A stretch of DNA of 64,000 nucleotides from contig CAWAUB010000001.1 of NCBI GenBank assembly GCA_963785155.1, positions 184,483 to 248,482 of the forward strand, given 5' to 3'. This document shows positions 18,696 to 27,950 of the stretch, piece after piece. Made by a program: the position numbers and the translations under genes. The number at the start of each line of letters is the position of its first letter. Positions within the stretch are counted from its first letter, which is position 1. The DNA comes from DASUSH01 sp963785155. Its GTDB lineage: Bacteria; Actinomycetota; Thermoleophilia; Solirubrobacterales; 70-9. The notes beneath the pieces were generated by a model. The model saw only the letters and a list, made by a program, of their open reading frames with translations. It ran no database searches and was not told where the DNA came from.

Positions 18696-19009
18696 TGGGC
18701 CTTCTTTCGAATCCGGCAACCGTCCTGAACAAGGCCGACCGCACGCTTGACAGCGCGAACGACGTGCTCGGCGAGGTCGGCGGCACCCTCACGGCGGTCG
18801 ACGCCAAGCTCGGCGACGTCGACGGCAAGATGGCGGCGGTGGACGAGAAGATGGCGGCCGTCGACCAGAAGATGGCCGCGGTCGACGAGACACTCGGGCA
18901 GGTGCGCGGCCTGCTCATCGAGCTCGAGGAGGAAATGGCCCTGGTCAAGCAGGTGCCCGAGATCGCCGCCAAGGTCGAGGAGATCCACCGGATCGTCAGC
19001 TCCGGCTGA
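18695..19009 (+). CDS. Small heptad-repeat coiled-coil protein
   Basis: A 104-aa protein starting at GTG 18695, which shares one base with the TAG of the previous gene. After an N-terminal stretch SNPATVLNKADRTLDSAND it carries consecutive seven-residue units (KLGDVDG, KMAAVDE, KMAAVDQ, KMAAVDE) with hydrophobic residues at regular heptad spacing, then an acidic-hydrophobic helix (LLIELEEEMALVKQVPE). The composition predicts a long coiled coil or amphipathic helix, as in phasin- or apolipoprotein-like proteins. No named family is recognised. Co-transcription with the succinate dehydrogenase operon suggests a scaffold or membrane-surface role, which is inference only. Confidence 0.65.
   Translation: MGLLSNPATVLNKADRTLDSANDVLGEVGGTLTAVDAKLGDVDGKMAAVDEKMAAVDQKMAAVDETLGQVRGLLIELEEEMALVKQVPEIAAKVEEIHRIVSSG
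18806..18889 (+). repeat. Four tandem 21-bp coding repeats
   Basis: Four in-frame 21-base units at 18806, 18827, 18848 and 18869, each starting AAG and coding seven residues. The last three differ only at a few positions (for example GGCGGCGGT, GGCGGCCGT and GGCCGCGGT). This is recent or conserved duplication inside the heptad-repeat gene. Confidence 0.85.
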
Positions 19010-19021
19010 TCTGGCGGCAAA

Positions 19022-19027
19022 TAGGAT
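19022..19027 (+). promoter_or_regulatory. Leaderless -10 element of UbiB-like gene
   Basis: TAGGAT with 6 bases to the ATG at 19034; no Shine-Dalgarno sequence. The same hexamer and layout occur before sdhA. Confidence 0.4.
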
Positions 19028-19033
19028 CGGTCG

Positions 19034-20404
19034 ATGAGTCCCGGGATCCCGACCGGGCGGTTCCAGCGCCTGGCCAAGATCGGCGGGGCCGCCGCCGGCG
19101 CCGCCGTCAAGCAGGCGGGGACGAAGGCCGCGAACGTCGCGCGGTCCGACGAGCGCTCCGACGCCGCCCTCGAGCGGCGCCAGCTGGAGACCGCCAAGCA
19201 GATCGTGAAGGTCCTCGGCGGGATGAAGGGCGCCTCGATGAAGATCGGGCAGATGCTCTCCTACCTCGACGTCGGCCTCGTCCCGGCCGAGCACCGCGAG
19301 GAGTTCCAGGCCGAGCTCGCGAAGCTGCGCGACAACGCACCGAAGGTCGGCTTCGAGGACATGCGCAAGGTGATCGAGGACGAGCTCGGGCAATCGGTCT
19401 CCAGCGCCTTCGCCGACTTCAACCCGGAGCCGATCGCGGCCGCCTCGATCGGCCAGGTCTACCGCGCCCGGCTGGACGACGGGCGAGACGTCGCGGTCAA
19501 GGTCCAGTACCCGGGCGTCGACGGCGCCGTTCGCGCCGACATGCAGAACCTCGGCATGCTGATGCGCCTGGCGCGGCGGATCACGCCGCAACTGGACGTC
19601 GAGGCGCTGGCCGGCGAGATTCGCGACCGGATCGTCGACGAGCTCGACTACGAGCTCGAGGCATCGAACCAACGCAAGCTCGCCCGCGCCTTCCGCAACC
19701 ACCCGTTCATCGTCGTGCCAGAGGTCGTCACGTCGATGTGTCGCGCGCGAGTGATCGTCAGCCAGTTCGTCGAGGGCGACGGCTTCGACGTCCTGCGTGC
19801 CGAGCCCGAGGAGGAGCGCAACCGCCTGGGCGAGATCATCTTTCGCTTCTACTTCGAGACGATGTACCGCCACCGGGCGTTCTCCGGCGACCCGCACCCG
19901 GGGAACCTGCTCCGGATGCCCGACGGCAAGGTGGCGTTCCTCGACTTCGGCCTGTTCAAGGAGATCAGCCCGGCGGCGGCTGAGCTCGAGCTCTCATCGG
20001 CGCGGGCGATCATCGAGGAGAACCCGCCCGAGCTGCACCGCCTGTTCACGAAGGGCGGTTTCATCTCCGACCCGGAAAGGCTCTCCCCGGACGCGCTCTT
20101 CGCCTATGCCGCCGACGCCGTCGGCTGGTACACGTCGGACCGCGAGGTCGAGCTGACGCCGGAGTTCGCCGCCAAGGTCGTGCTGGAATCCAGCGATCCT
20201 CGGTCATCGCACTTCGACGTCATGCGCCACCAGCAGATCAACACCGAGCACGTGCTCGGCCGGCGGTTGGAGCTGCTGACGCTGGCCGTGCTCTGCGACC
20301 TGCACGTTCGCGGCAACTGGCACCGGGTCGCGCGCGAGTGGATCTACGAGGACGCGCCGGTGACCGACCTCGGCCGCGCCGAAGCCGAGTGGCGCGGCGC
20401 CTGA
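19034..20404 (+). CDS. ABC1/UbiB (AarF-like) atypical kinase
   Basis: A 456-aa protein of the UbiB family. It has the defining KxGQ motif (SMKIGQMLSYLD), the alanine-rich nucleotide loop AAASIGQVYRARLDDG followed by VAVKVQYPG (ATP-binding Lys), the catalytic region GDPHPGNLLRMPDGK and the DFG metal site FLDFGLF. Family members have ATPase activity and support the biosynthesis or extraction of isoprenoid quinones and other lipids. Its position right after the succinate dehydrogenase operon fits a quinone-related role. ATG 19034 lies 6 bases after TAGGAT. The last 60 bases overlap the end of the convergent TetR frame. Confidence 0.9.
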   Translation: MSPGIPTGRFQRLAKIGGAAAGAAVKQAGTKAANVARSDERSDAALERRQLETAKQIVKVLGGMKGASMKIGQMLSYLDVGLVPAEHREEFQAELAKLRDNAPKVGFEDMRKVIEDELGQSVSSAFADFNPEPIAAASIGQVYRARLDDGRDVAVKVQYPGVDGAVRADMQNLGMLMRLARRITPQLDVEALAGEIRDRIVDELDYELEASNQRKLARAFRNHPFIVVPEVVTSMCRARVIVSQFVEGDGFDVLRAEPEEERNRLGEIIFRFYFETMYRHRAFSGDPHPGNLLRMPDGKVAFLDFGLFKEISPAAAELELSSARAIIEENPPELHRLFTKGGFISDPERLSPDALFAYAADAVGWYTSDREVELTPEFAAKVVLESSDPRSSHFDVMRHQQINTEHVLGRRLELLTLAVLCDLHVRGNWHRVAREWIYEDAPVTDLGRAEAEWRGA

Positions 20405-21025
20405 CCGCCGGCGTCTCCGGCCAGCCTCGGTAGCACGTCGCGGACCAGCCCGACCAGGCTGTCCGTGAGCAGGACGCGGATCTGCCGTCGGCTCAGCCGG
20501 CGGCGCAGCAGCCACTCCCGGGTCGCCGCCTCCGCCATGCCGCCGTAGGCCCGCATGACGGCGCGCAGCTCGCGCGGCGGCTCACCGCGCGTGTCGAGGC
20601 CGAGCATCCGGATCGCCCGCACCGCCGCTCCCTCGCGGGCCTCCTCGAAGAGCCCCTCGAGGTCGGGGTCGTGGCCGAATCCCTCGGCGCCCATCGACGC
20701 CATCCAGGTCTCCCGGTTCGCCCTGACCAGGTCGAGCCACTGATCGACGCTCTCGCCGATCACCTCCTCCAGCGACCGGCCGCTCGATCTCTCCCGGCGG
20801 TGGCAGGGGCGGTACGCGCAGCATCTCCCGCACCACCTCGAGATAGAGCTCCCGCTTCGAGCCGAAGTAGTGATGCACAAGCCCCGGGCTGACGCCGGCG
20901 GCCTCGGCGATCTCCGCCGTGGAGACGCCCGAGTAGTAGCCCTCGCCGAAGTGCCGGCGTGCGGCATCCAGGATCTGCCGGCGGCGCTCGTCGCGCGGCA
21001 GGCGGCTGTAGCCCGAGCGGCTCAC
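20344..21025 (-). CDS. TetR-family regulator of the Mce operon, one frameshift
   Basis: A DNA-binding repressor of about 226 aa. GTG at 21025 overlaps the stop of the last Mce gene (GTGA), so it is the final cistron of the Mce operon. The first frame gives ILDAARRHFGEGYYSGVSTAEIAEAAGVSPGLVHHYFGSKRELY (shown only for its helix-turn-helix AEIAEAAGVSPGLVHHYF). After about 20780 the reading continues one base out of frame as SGRSLEEVIGESVDQWLDL and a helical ligand-binding domain. A one-base insertion in a GCGGCCGG run explains the break. It probably regulates its own operon through the palindrome at 30968; the ligand may be a lipid. Confidence 0.75.
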
Positions 21026-22351
21026 TCCCCAGGGACCTTCGGGTCGTATGGCTCGAGGCGACGGGTAGGAGCCCTCCTCGTAGGGCTCCGGGTCCGCCGC
21101 ATCGCCGGGCTTCGGATACGCGTTGTGGCAGAAGCCGAAGTTCTGCTCGACGTCGTCCTCTGGAGCGCAGTTCGAGGGGGTGGGGACGTTCGCGAGCTCC
21201 CCCTGCTCGAGGAGGATCGAGAACCGGGCCCAGCGGCCCGCGTCATCCCCGTGCGCGTTGACGCTCGCCATGTTCGCGAAGAACGACGCGATGCCCTTGC
21301 CGCGAGCGTTCGTGTAGCGGAGCAGCGGCACCAGGTTGCGCGCCGCTGCCTCCATTCCCGGAACGGCCGGGCCGATCAGCTCGATCAGCTCGAGGACCTT
21401 GCCGAACGACGGGATCGCGGAGAGCCCGGCGACGACCTCGATCGTGTCCGCGGAGATCGACGGCAGCTCGGCGATCACCGGCTTCAGGTCGGGCGCGGCA
21501 CGGCGCAGCTCGCGGACCATCGGGCCGGCAATCTCCAGAAGCGGCCGCGACCCGGCGAGCAGGCGGCGGGAGGCATCGAGCACTCCCGGCGTCTCCGCGA
21601 GACCCTGGTCGAGCGCGGCGGTGTTGGCCGCGAGCGCATCGAGCGTCGTCCTGCCCGCCCCGGAGATCGCTCGCAGCGAACGCTCGCGCGACCCGAGCTC
21701 GTCGAGCACCAGGCTGGAGTCGCGGACGAGACCGGCCAGCTCGTCGTCCTGGCCGCGGAGCGTCCTTGTGACGTCGCGCAGCTCGCTGACGGTGCGGCTG
21801 AGCTCCCCGGTCGTGGCGCTCAGCCGAGCACCGCCGTCAGGGGAGCGAGTCGAGTGGTTGATCTCGTTGAGGATGGAGCGGACGTCGTCGCGGCCGTCCT
21901 CGTCGAAGAAGTCGAGAGCCTCGTCGAAGTCGACGCTCGGTATCGAGCGCACCTCGCCGCCTGCCGCGAGCTCACCCGCCCCATCGGTACCCCGATCCAG
22001 CCGCAGGTACGAATCGCCGAGGATCGTCCGCTCGCCGATCGCCACCGTCGCGTCAGCGTTGAGCGGGGCGTACTCCTCGTCGATCGAGAACGTCACCGTC
22101 GCGGTCGAGTCGTCCTTGTTGAACTCGACGTCCTTCACCTTGCCCACCTCGATGCCCTTCTCGAGCACCGGCTGCTTCGTCGGCAGCACCTCGGTCTGCT
22201 TGAACGTCGCCTCCAGCGTGTAGCCGGCGCCGAAGACCTTCACCGGGCTCGGCCCCTCGAAGGCGAGGTTCAGGAAGACGAAAGTGATCGCGGCGGCGAG
22301 CGCGCAAACGAGGCTGATCGCGAGGCCGACCTTCGGAAGTCGGTGGTCCAT
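21022..22351 (-). CDS. Mce family protein, sixth of the operon (MceF position), frameshift near 3' end
   Basis: A substrate-binding protein of about 442 aa for an Mce lipid importer. An N-terminal membrane anchor (GLAISLVCALAAAITFVFL) is followed by the MlaD/MCE domain (about residues 35-120, with VLEKGIEVGKVKDVEF), then a long helical region and a Cys-containing end. The frame is intact to EPYEEGSYP. One extra base near 21063 then hides the true tail RLEPYDPKVPGE and the TGA at 21024-21022. It sits directly after the fifth Mce gene and runs into the TetR gene by a GTGA overlap. Confidence 0.85.
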
Positions 22352-23767
22352 CTACTTGCCTCCCCCGCCGCTCAGCGGCTGCTTCGGCAGGCCCGGGATC
22401 TGGAAGCGGGCCACGCAGGCGTACGGGTTCTCGTTCCGGCAGGTCTGCTCGAGCGCCTTCGCGATCGCCACCTGCATCGCCTCCCGCCCACGCTCGCCCT
22501 CCGCCTTCGGGAAACCGAAGTTCTCCGGCCTCGCCGAGTCGAACTTGAGGAAGCTCACCTGCCCGTAGGCGCCGCCGTTGTCCTGCACCGACATGGCGCC
22601 GCTGAGCGTGTCGGCGGTCTGCGCCGCGCCCTCCTTGTAGCGGTCCATGATCCGGGCGAGCGTCGTCAGCTGTTTGGCCACCGGCACGATCTTCTGGATC
22701 CGACGCTTGATCCCGGTCGTGCCCTCGAGCTGCAGGGCGAGCGGCTCGCTGCCGTCGCGGACGAGCCCCTCGAACTGCGTGACGAGGCTTTCGGCGCGCG
22801 GCAGGAGCGAGCGCAGCGACGCGAGGTTCTCGTCAAGCGTTCCGGCCGCCGGGACGAGGCGGTCGAGGGCCGGGATCAGCGGCTCGGCGAGCTGCTGGGT
22901 GGCAACGAGAGTGCGCTGCGCCTCCTCGAGGGTTGGCGCGAGCTCGCTGGTGATGGCGGCAAGCTCGGTCTCACGCGACGCGGTCACCTCGAGCGTGCGG
23001 GCGCCGGCATCGACCGCCTCGGCGAGCTGGCGGCCCCGCTCACCCAGGACGACGAACACCTTCTCGAGGTGGCCGACCAGGCGGGTGAGCAGGACGCGGC
23101 GCTCGGCGAGCGCCGCTGAGACCGGCGTCGCGGTGTCGGTCAGTTCACCGAGCTCGTAAAGGGCCGCGCGGATCTCGTCGTCGCGCCCGCGCGTGGCGAT
23201 CCTCGCCTCCTCGAGGAGGATCGAGATGTAGGCCTGCGTGTCGGTGTCGAGGATGCTCGTCAGCTCGTCGATCGCGACGTAGCTCGAGGTCCGGTCGGGC
23301 GGGATCGGGACACCGTCGGGAAGGGGGCCCGACTTCGGCGAGCCCGGGTCGATGTTCACGAGCAGGTTCTGGAGCGCACTCGCGGGCCTGATCGAGGCGG
23401 TCGCGTCTGCGAAGACCTTGCCCTCGACATCGGGCTCGAGGGTCAGCGTCGCCAGGGCGCGGCCGTCGACGTACTCGACCTTCGTCACGCGGCCGAGGGG
23501 CGTGCCGGCCACCGCGGCGCCGGGCTCATCGATCCGGTCGAGGCCCTTCGCGTCGGGGAAGATCACCTGCACCTGGTACGGCTCGGAGGAGAACGGCAGC
23601 CGGATCGCCTTCTTGCCGAGCGTGTAGGTGACGAAGATCACCGCGGCGAGGACGAAGACGACGATCCCAAGGCGCCCGTGGGGGATCCGGCCGGCGGTGC
23701 GCTCCGGGTGGATGAACTTCCACGCGTAGCGCACCGGCGCGAGGAGGATGTCCACGATCCGCTTCAT
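22352..23767 (-). CDS. Mce family protein, fifth of the operon (MceE position)
   Basis: A 471-aa protein. Unlike its neighbours it has a cytoplasmic lead (MKRIVDILLAPVRYAWKFIH) before the membrane segment IVVFVLAAVIFVTYTLG, then the MCE domain (YQVQVIFPDAKGLDRIDEPG) and a long helical part. Its end has two cysteines (TCRNENPYACVARF) and a Gly-rich tail. ATG 23767 overlaps the preceding stop (ATGA), and its own stop abuts the next ATG. No lipobox is seen, although MceE proteins of mycobacteria are lipoproteins. Confidence 0.88.
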   Translation of the reverse strand: MKRIVDILLAPVRYAWKFIHPERTAGRIPHGRLGIVVFVLAAVIFVTYTLGKKAIRLPFSSEPYQVQVIFPDAKGLDRIDEPGAAVAGTPLGRVTKVEYVDGRALATLTLEPDVEGKVFADATASIRPASALQNLLVNIDPGSPKSGPLPDGVPIPPDRTSSYVAIDELTSILDTDTQAYISILLEEARIATRGRDDEIRAALYELGELTDTATPVSAALAERRVLLTRLVGHLEKVFVVLGERGRQLAEAVDAGARTLEVTASRETELAAITSELAPTLEEAQRTLVATQQLAEPLIPALDRLVPAAGTLDENLASLRSLLPRAESLVTQFEGLVRDGSEPLALQLEGTTGIKRRIQKIVPVAKQLTTLARIMDRYKEGAAQTADTLSGAMSVQDNGGAYGQVSFLKFDSARPENFGFPKAEGERGREAMQVAIAKALEQTCRNENPYACVARFQIPGLPKQPLSGGGGK

Positions 23768-25095
23768 GGCCTCGTGCAGAGCCCCAGCGCCTCGAGCTGG
23801 CTCGCGGCGTCCTCGCTGATCGCGCCGATCGTCGCGCACGACGGGATCGCCGACGCCCCCTGGGCCTGGGCGTCGAAGAGGGCGCCGAGACGGAGCACGT
23901 GGCCCTGGCCCAGCGAGCCCTGGACACTCGTCTCGTAGGGGCGAAGCGCCGCATCGCCCGCCGTGAACGCGGCGACGAGCTGCGCGTACACCGGCACCCC
24001 CATCTTCGAGTCGGACGTCAGGAAGGGGAGCACCGACTCGTCGAGGATCTTGGCGCCGGGGGCCATGTTCTTCACGACCTTGTGCAGGGCGGGCGCCGCG
24101 GCCGACATGCGTGCGAGGACGGTTCGCAGGTTCGACACGAGCGGGGTCGAAGCGCGGATCACCGGCACGGAGCGCCGCAGGAGCGGGCGCGAGTCGCGCA
24201 GGAGCGGGGCCAGCTCGCGCGCCGCGGGCGTCAACTCCACTGAGAGCTCGTCGAGCCGGGCCGCGATCTGCTCGAGGTCGGCGCCACCCGCTTCGAGCTC
24301 TTCGAGGGGCCCGGGCAGCGCGCGGAGCGTCGCGTCCAGGGCCGCCCCGCCGCCGGTATCGAGGGCCTCGAAGGTGCGCCGCGTCCGTTCTGCGATCGGT
24401 CCCAGGTGCTGCTCCCGGGTGGCGAGAGCGTCGACTGTCTTCGACATCCCCTGCAGCGCTGCGCTCAGCTCGTCGCCCTCCGGGCCGCGCAGGGCCCGGG
24501 CGGTCGGGCCGAGCTCGCGGACCAGGCCGGGGGCCCGGTCGAAGGTCTTGCGGAGGCCGTCGATGCCGCGTCCGCTGAGCGTGTGCGAGCCGGACAGGAC
24601 CAGGCCCCGGAGCGCCTTGCGGTTCGGCTCGCGGAACACCCGGGAGGCATCGTCGAGCGAGACGTAGACGTTCGTCCGATCGGTCGGGATGACCTCCTCC
24701 TCGCCGATCGCCGGTGCGCTCGGGCTGCCGGGGTGGAGGTCGACGAACGCCGAGCCCTCGAAGAGCGTGTGCGGTCTCAGTTCGACGCGCGCGTCGTTGT
24801 GGATCATGACCTCGGGGTCCAGCTCGAGCTCGATCACGACGTCGTCGCCGTCCCGCTCGACCGTGCCGATCTGGCCGGCGTTCGTGCCGCCGACACGGAC
24901 GTTGCGGTCGATCCTGCCGAGGCCCTGGGCGGAGTCGAAGCGGGCGTAGACGGAGCGCGACTCACCGAACGGGTTGGGCCGTACCGTCGCGAGGACCACG
25001 ATCAGCGCGAAGAGGAGGATCGCCGAGATGCCGAGGACGCGCCGCCCGGTAACGGTCTCGAGCGGCTTGAGCTTGCGGGTGCGCGCGGAGGTCAT
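23764..25095 (-). CDS. Mce family protein, fourth of the operon (MceD position)
   Basis: A 443-aa protein. A basic N-terminus and membrane segment (VLGISAILLFALIVVLATV) are followed by the MCE domain with VYARFDSAQGLGRIDRNVRV and GQIGTVERDGDDVVIELELD, then a long helix-rich region and a conserved end. Mce proteins form hexameric or tunnel-like assemblies that move hydrophobic substrates across the periplasm to the YrbE permease. ATG 25095 overlaps the previous stop and its TGA overlaps the next ATG. Confidence 0.88.
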   Translation of the reverse strand: MTSARTRKLKPLETVTGRRVLGISAILLFALIVVLATVRPNPFGESRSVYARFDSAQGLGRIDRNVRVGGTNAGQIGTVERDGDDVVIELELDPEVMIHNDARVELRPHTLFEGSAFVDLHPGSPSAPAIGEEEVIPTDRTNVYVSLDDASRVFREPNRKALRGLVLSGSHTLSGRGIDGLRKTFDRAPGLVRELGPTARALRGPEGDELSAALQGMSKTVDALATREQHLGPIAERTRRTFEALDTGGGAALDATLRALPGPLEELEAGGADLEQIAARLDELSVELTPAARELAPLLRDSRPLLRRSVPVIRASTPLVSNLRTVLARMSAAAPALHKVVKNMAPGAKILDESVLPFLTSDSKMGVPVYAQLVAAFTAGDAALRPYETSVQGSLGQGHVLRLGALFDAQAQGASAIPSCATIGAISEDAASQLEALGLCTRP

Positions 25096-26390
25096 CCCTC
25101 ACAGTCCTTCGAGTGCTCGAGCGGCTCGCCCGGGCCCGGGTAGGGCTCGCGGTTGGTGTGGCAGGTGAGCACCGGGACGAACCGCAGCGCGTTGGCGCCG
25201 GGCGTCGTCTTGCCCTCCGAATAGCGGCGCCCCGTCGCGGAGATCAGCCCCTCGGCGGATAGCGTCACGTCCTTGTCGTAGGGCTCGAGCGTGTCGACGA
25301 GCTCGTAGAGCGGCTTCAGCAGCGGGTCGATCGTCGCGACCGTCGGCGCGAGGCTCGCGATCACCGGCGTGGCCGCCTCGAGCAGAGGGATGAGCATCCC
25401 GGTGAGCCGGTCGGTCTGGATCCTCAACTCGTCGCCTAGCGCGAGCGTGCGGTTCAGCTCGGGCAGCGCGGCCGCGAGGCGCCGGAACTCCGGCGCCAGG
25501 TCGACCGAGAGCGCCGCGGCATCCGTCAGCACCGGGTTCGCGAGCGGGGCCGTTGCGAGCAGCTCGTCCTCGAGCGGTCGCATCAGGTCGATCGAGCGGC
25601 CGATCTCCGCGGCGCGGCCGGCCATCGTCCCGGTGACGGCCGAGCCGGATTCGAGGGTCCCCGCGACGTCGTCGGTGCGGACACCCTGAAGCCCGCGGGC
25701 GACCCGGCGCGAGCCCTCGATGGCGACTGCGATCGAGCCGGGGTGTCGCGTCATTGCCTCGAGCTGTTCCGTCCCGTCCTCGGTGATCTCGGGCAGGTCG
25801 GCGATCGCGGCGTTCAGCTGGACGCCGCGGCCGGCAAGGCCGGTACCGACGTCGAAGGCGGTTCGCTGCAGCGTCTTGCGCGATTTCTGGTCGAAGAGCT
25901 GGACGACCTGCAGCAGCTCGACGCCGGAGTCCGTCCGCTCGACGGGGATCGTCGACCCCTCCGGCAGCGGGTCGTCGATGTTGCCCGGGAGGAGCTCGAC
26001 GTAGGTGAGCCCGATGATGGACTTGACCCGGACCCTGGCCCGCACGTCGCGTCCGACCGGCGCGTACTGGGGCCGCAGCTCCATCTGGACCTCGGTGTCC
26101 TCCCCCTCGGGCTCGACCGCGGTGACGAGCCCGGCCAGCCGGCCCGCGATCCGCACCGCGTCACCCTTCGCGATGATCGGCGCGCCGCCGGGGACCACGA
26201 CCTTGAGCTCGTAGCGATCCTGGAACGGCACGCCGTTGACCGAGCTCCACGCGATCCAGGCGCCGAACAGCCCGATCGCGGCGACCGCCAGGCCGAGCGC
26301 GAGGTGGTGGCCGGCGAGCTTCCGCGAGAGCGCGGAAACGGCACGGCTCATCCTGCCCGGGGCCTTCATCTTCGAGTGGTGTTCGCTCAT
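25092..26390 (-). CDS. Mce family protein, third of the operon (MceC position)
   Basis: A 432-aa protein starting at ATG 26390 with MSEHHSKMKAPGRMSRAVSA. The membrane segment is ALGLAVAAIGLFGAWIAWSS. The MCE domain (ELKVVVPGGAPIIAKGDAVR, then GRLAGLVTAVEPEGEDTEV) and a helical tunnel region follow. The end has a Cys pair region (LTCHTNREPYPGPG). An open frame joins it to the upstream Mce protein as 952 codons, but this is an artefact of two frameshifts in that gene: the true stop of the neighbour overlaps this ATG as ATGA. Confidence 0.87.
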   Translation of the reverse strand: MSEHHSKMKAPGRMSRAVSALSRKLAGHHLALGLAVAAIGLFGAWIAWSSVNGVPFQDRYELKVVVPGGAPIIAKGDAVRIAGRLAGLVTAVEPEGEDTEVQMELRPQYAPVGRDVRARVRVKSIIGLTYVELLPGNIDDPLPEGSTIPVERTDSGVELLQVVQLFDQKSRKTLQRTAFDVGTGLAGRGVQLNAAIADLPEITEDGTEQLEAMTRHPGSIAVAIEGSRRVARGLQGVRTDDVAGTLESGSAVTGTMAGRAAEIGRSIDLMRPLEDELLATAPLANPVLTDAAALSVDLAPEFRRLAAALPELNRTLALGDELRIQTDRLTGMLIPLLEAATPVIASLAPTVATIDPLLKPLYELVDTLEPYDKDVTLSAEGLISATGRRYSEGKTTPGANALRFVPVLTCHTNREPYPGPGEPLEHSKDCEG

Positions 26391-27950
26391 GGCTTCAGGA
26401 GGAAGTCGAGGAGCTCCTCGATCTCCTGGTTCGTGGGCGGGCGGTCTGGCCGATCGGCTTGTTCTGGCCGCCGCCCGTGATCGGCCCAGCGGCCCGTCCT
26501 CGCCGAGGATCGGCTTCAGCGCGTCCTCGATCGCACCGGGGTCGATCGGGAGGCCGGGGCCACTGCCGCCGCCGTCCCCGCTCCCGCCCGAAGCGCCAGG
26601 GGCGGGCGCAGAATCGCCGCCTTCATCCCGGCCCCCGCCGCCCTTGCCGCCGTCCCCGCGGCGGCCGGCCTCTCCGGTGACCTCGCCGGCCAGGACCGCG
26701 GCGAGGCAGCCCGGCTCGACCGGCGCGCCGAACATCTCGCAGCTCGGGACCGCGACCGCACGCAGGAAGCGCCGGTCCTGGTCGTAGTCGAGCGGGTAGC
26801 CGTTCTGGGTTCCGAGCTCGACCCCGACCGAGCCCAGGCCGAGGTCGTCGGAGAAGTTGCCGTCCTCCAAGCCGCCATAGGTGTCCGCGCCGAACAGCGC
26901 CTTCTGGAGCTTCGGGTCGCCGACCAGGGAGTCGAGCAGCCCGCCGATGCCCGCCGCGAGATCGAACGGAGCGGTCAGCGCGCGCTTGGGCGACGCCTTC
27001 AGCGTGGGCTCGGAGGCGCGCAGGAGCCTGCGCGTCGCGACCAGCGTCGGCTCGATGTCGGCGAGGATCGCCTCGGCGTCTCCGACGAACGGGCCGAGCC
27101 GCTCGCCGGTCGTCGCCAGCTGCGGCGCCGCGTCGCGAAGCGTGCGCGCGATCGGCAGGCTGGCGATCGCGAGGCGGGTGAGCCGCGCGAGCGTCCCCCT
27201 GGTCTCGACGAGAGTCTGCGGTGCTACCTCCAGAGAGGCGTCGAGCCCCGAAGAGTGCGCCGCGGTCTCGTCGAGCAGGACGTTCAGCGACTCGACGAGG
27301 CGCCCGAGCTCATCCGATCGCGAGGCGGCCTGGCCGGTCACCCGTTCAGCGTCGACGACGAGCGCCTTCAGGGTCCGGTTGCGGGACTCGACCTCGGCGA
27401 GCGTGTTGTCCATCGCCCGGAGCGCGGGCCGCAACCCCAGCGCGGCAGTGTTCAGGTCCTCGCCGCGGCGCTCGAGCGCCATCCCGAGCTCGACCAGCAG
27501 CAGCTCGACGCCCTGGCGGACGGGTTCGTCGAAGGCGTTCAAGAGGTCATCGAACCGGGGCGCGGTCATCGTCCGCGAGGTCGAGATCCACTCGTCGCCG
27601 AGCGGCTCGGTCTCGCTCCCGATCGTCAGCGAGACGTAGCTGTCGCCGGTGATGTCCTCCTGCTTGATCGTCGCGACCGCGTCGCTCTTCGGCGCCTCGG
27701 TTCCCTCGTGAAGCTTCATGGTGATCAGCGCCGTGCCCTGCTCGGAAAGCTCGACATCGGAGACGGAGCCGGCGATCGCGCCCGCGACCCGCACGTTCAT
27801 CCCCTCCAGGAGCGGATAGGCGTTCTCGAACTCGGCGCGCACCTGCGTTCCCCCGGGTGAGGGCTGGGAGGTGAACCAGAGGGCCGCCAGCGCGACGACG
27901 AGGAGCGCCACGGCGCCGAACGCGCTCAGCCGGGCGACGACCTCGTTCAC
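26387..27950 (-). CDS. Mce family protein, second of the operon (MceB position), two frameshifts near end
   Basis: A protein of about 520 aa from GTG 27950. A membrane segment (FGAVALLVVALAALWFTS) precedes the MCE domain (AEFENAYPLLEGMNVRVAG and GSVSDVELSEQG), then a long helical region and a Gly/Asp-rich linker. Near 26460 and 26435 two single-base losses shift the frame, and the natural tail reads PITGGGQNKPIGQ and then RPPTNQEIEELLDFLLKP before TGA 26389-26387. That TGA overlaps the next ATG, which supports this reconstruction. GTG 27950 overlaps the previous stop (GTGA). Confidence 0.82.

Noticed and set aside
18806..18889. Short regularly spaced repeats considered as CRISPR-like
   Set aside because: The units are contiguous, without spacers, and are in-frame heptad codons.
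25092..27950. A single 952-codon open frame that would be a double Mce protein
   Set aside because: The joint contains two frameshifts. The natural stop of the first protein (26389-26387) overlaps the ATG of the second as in every other junction of the operon.
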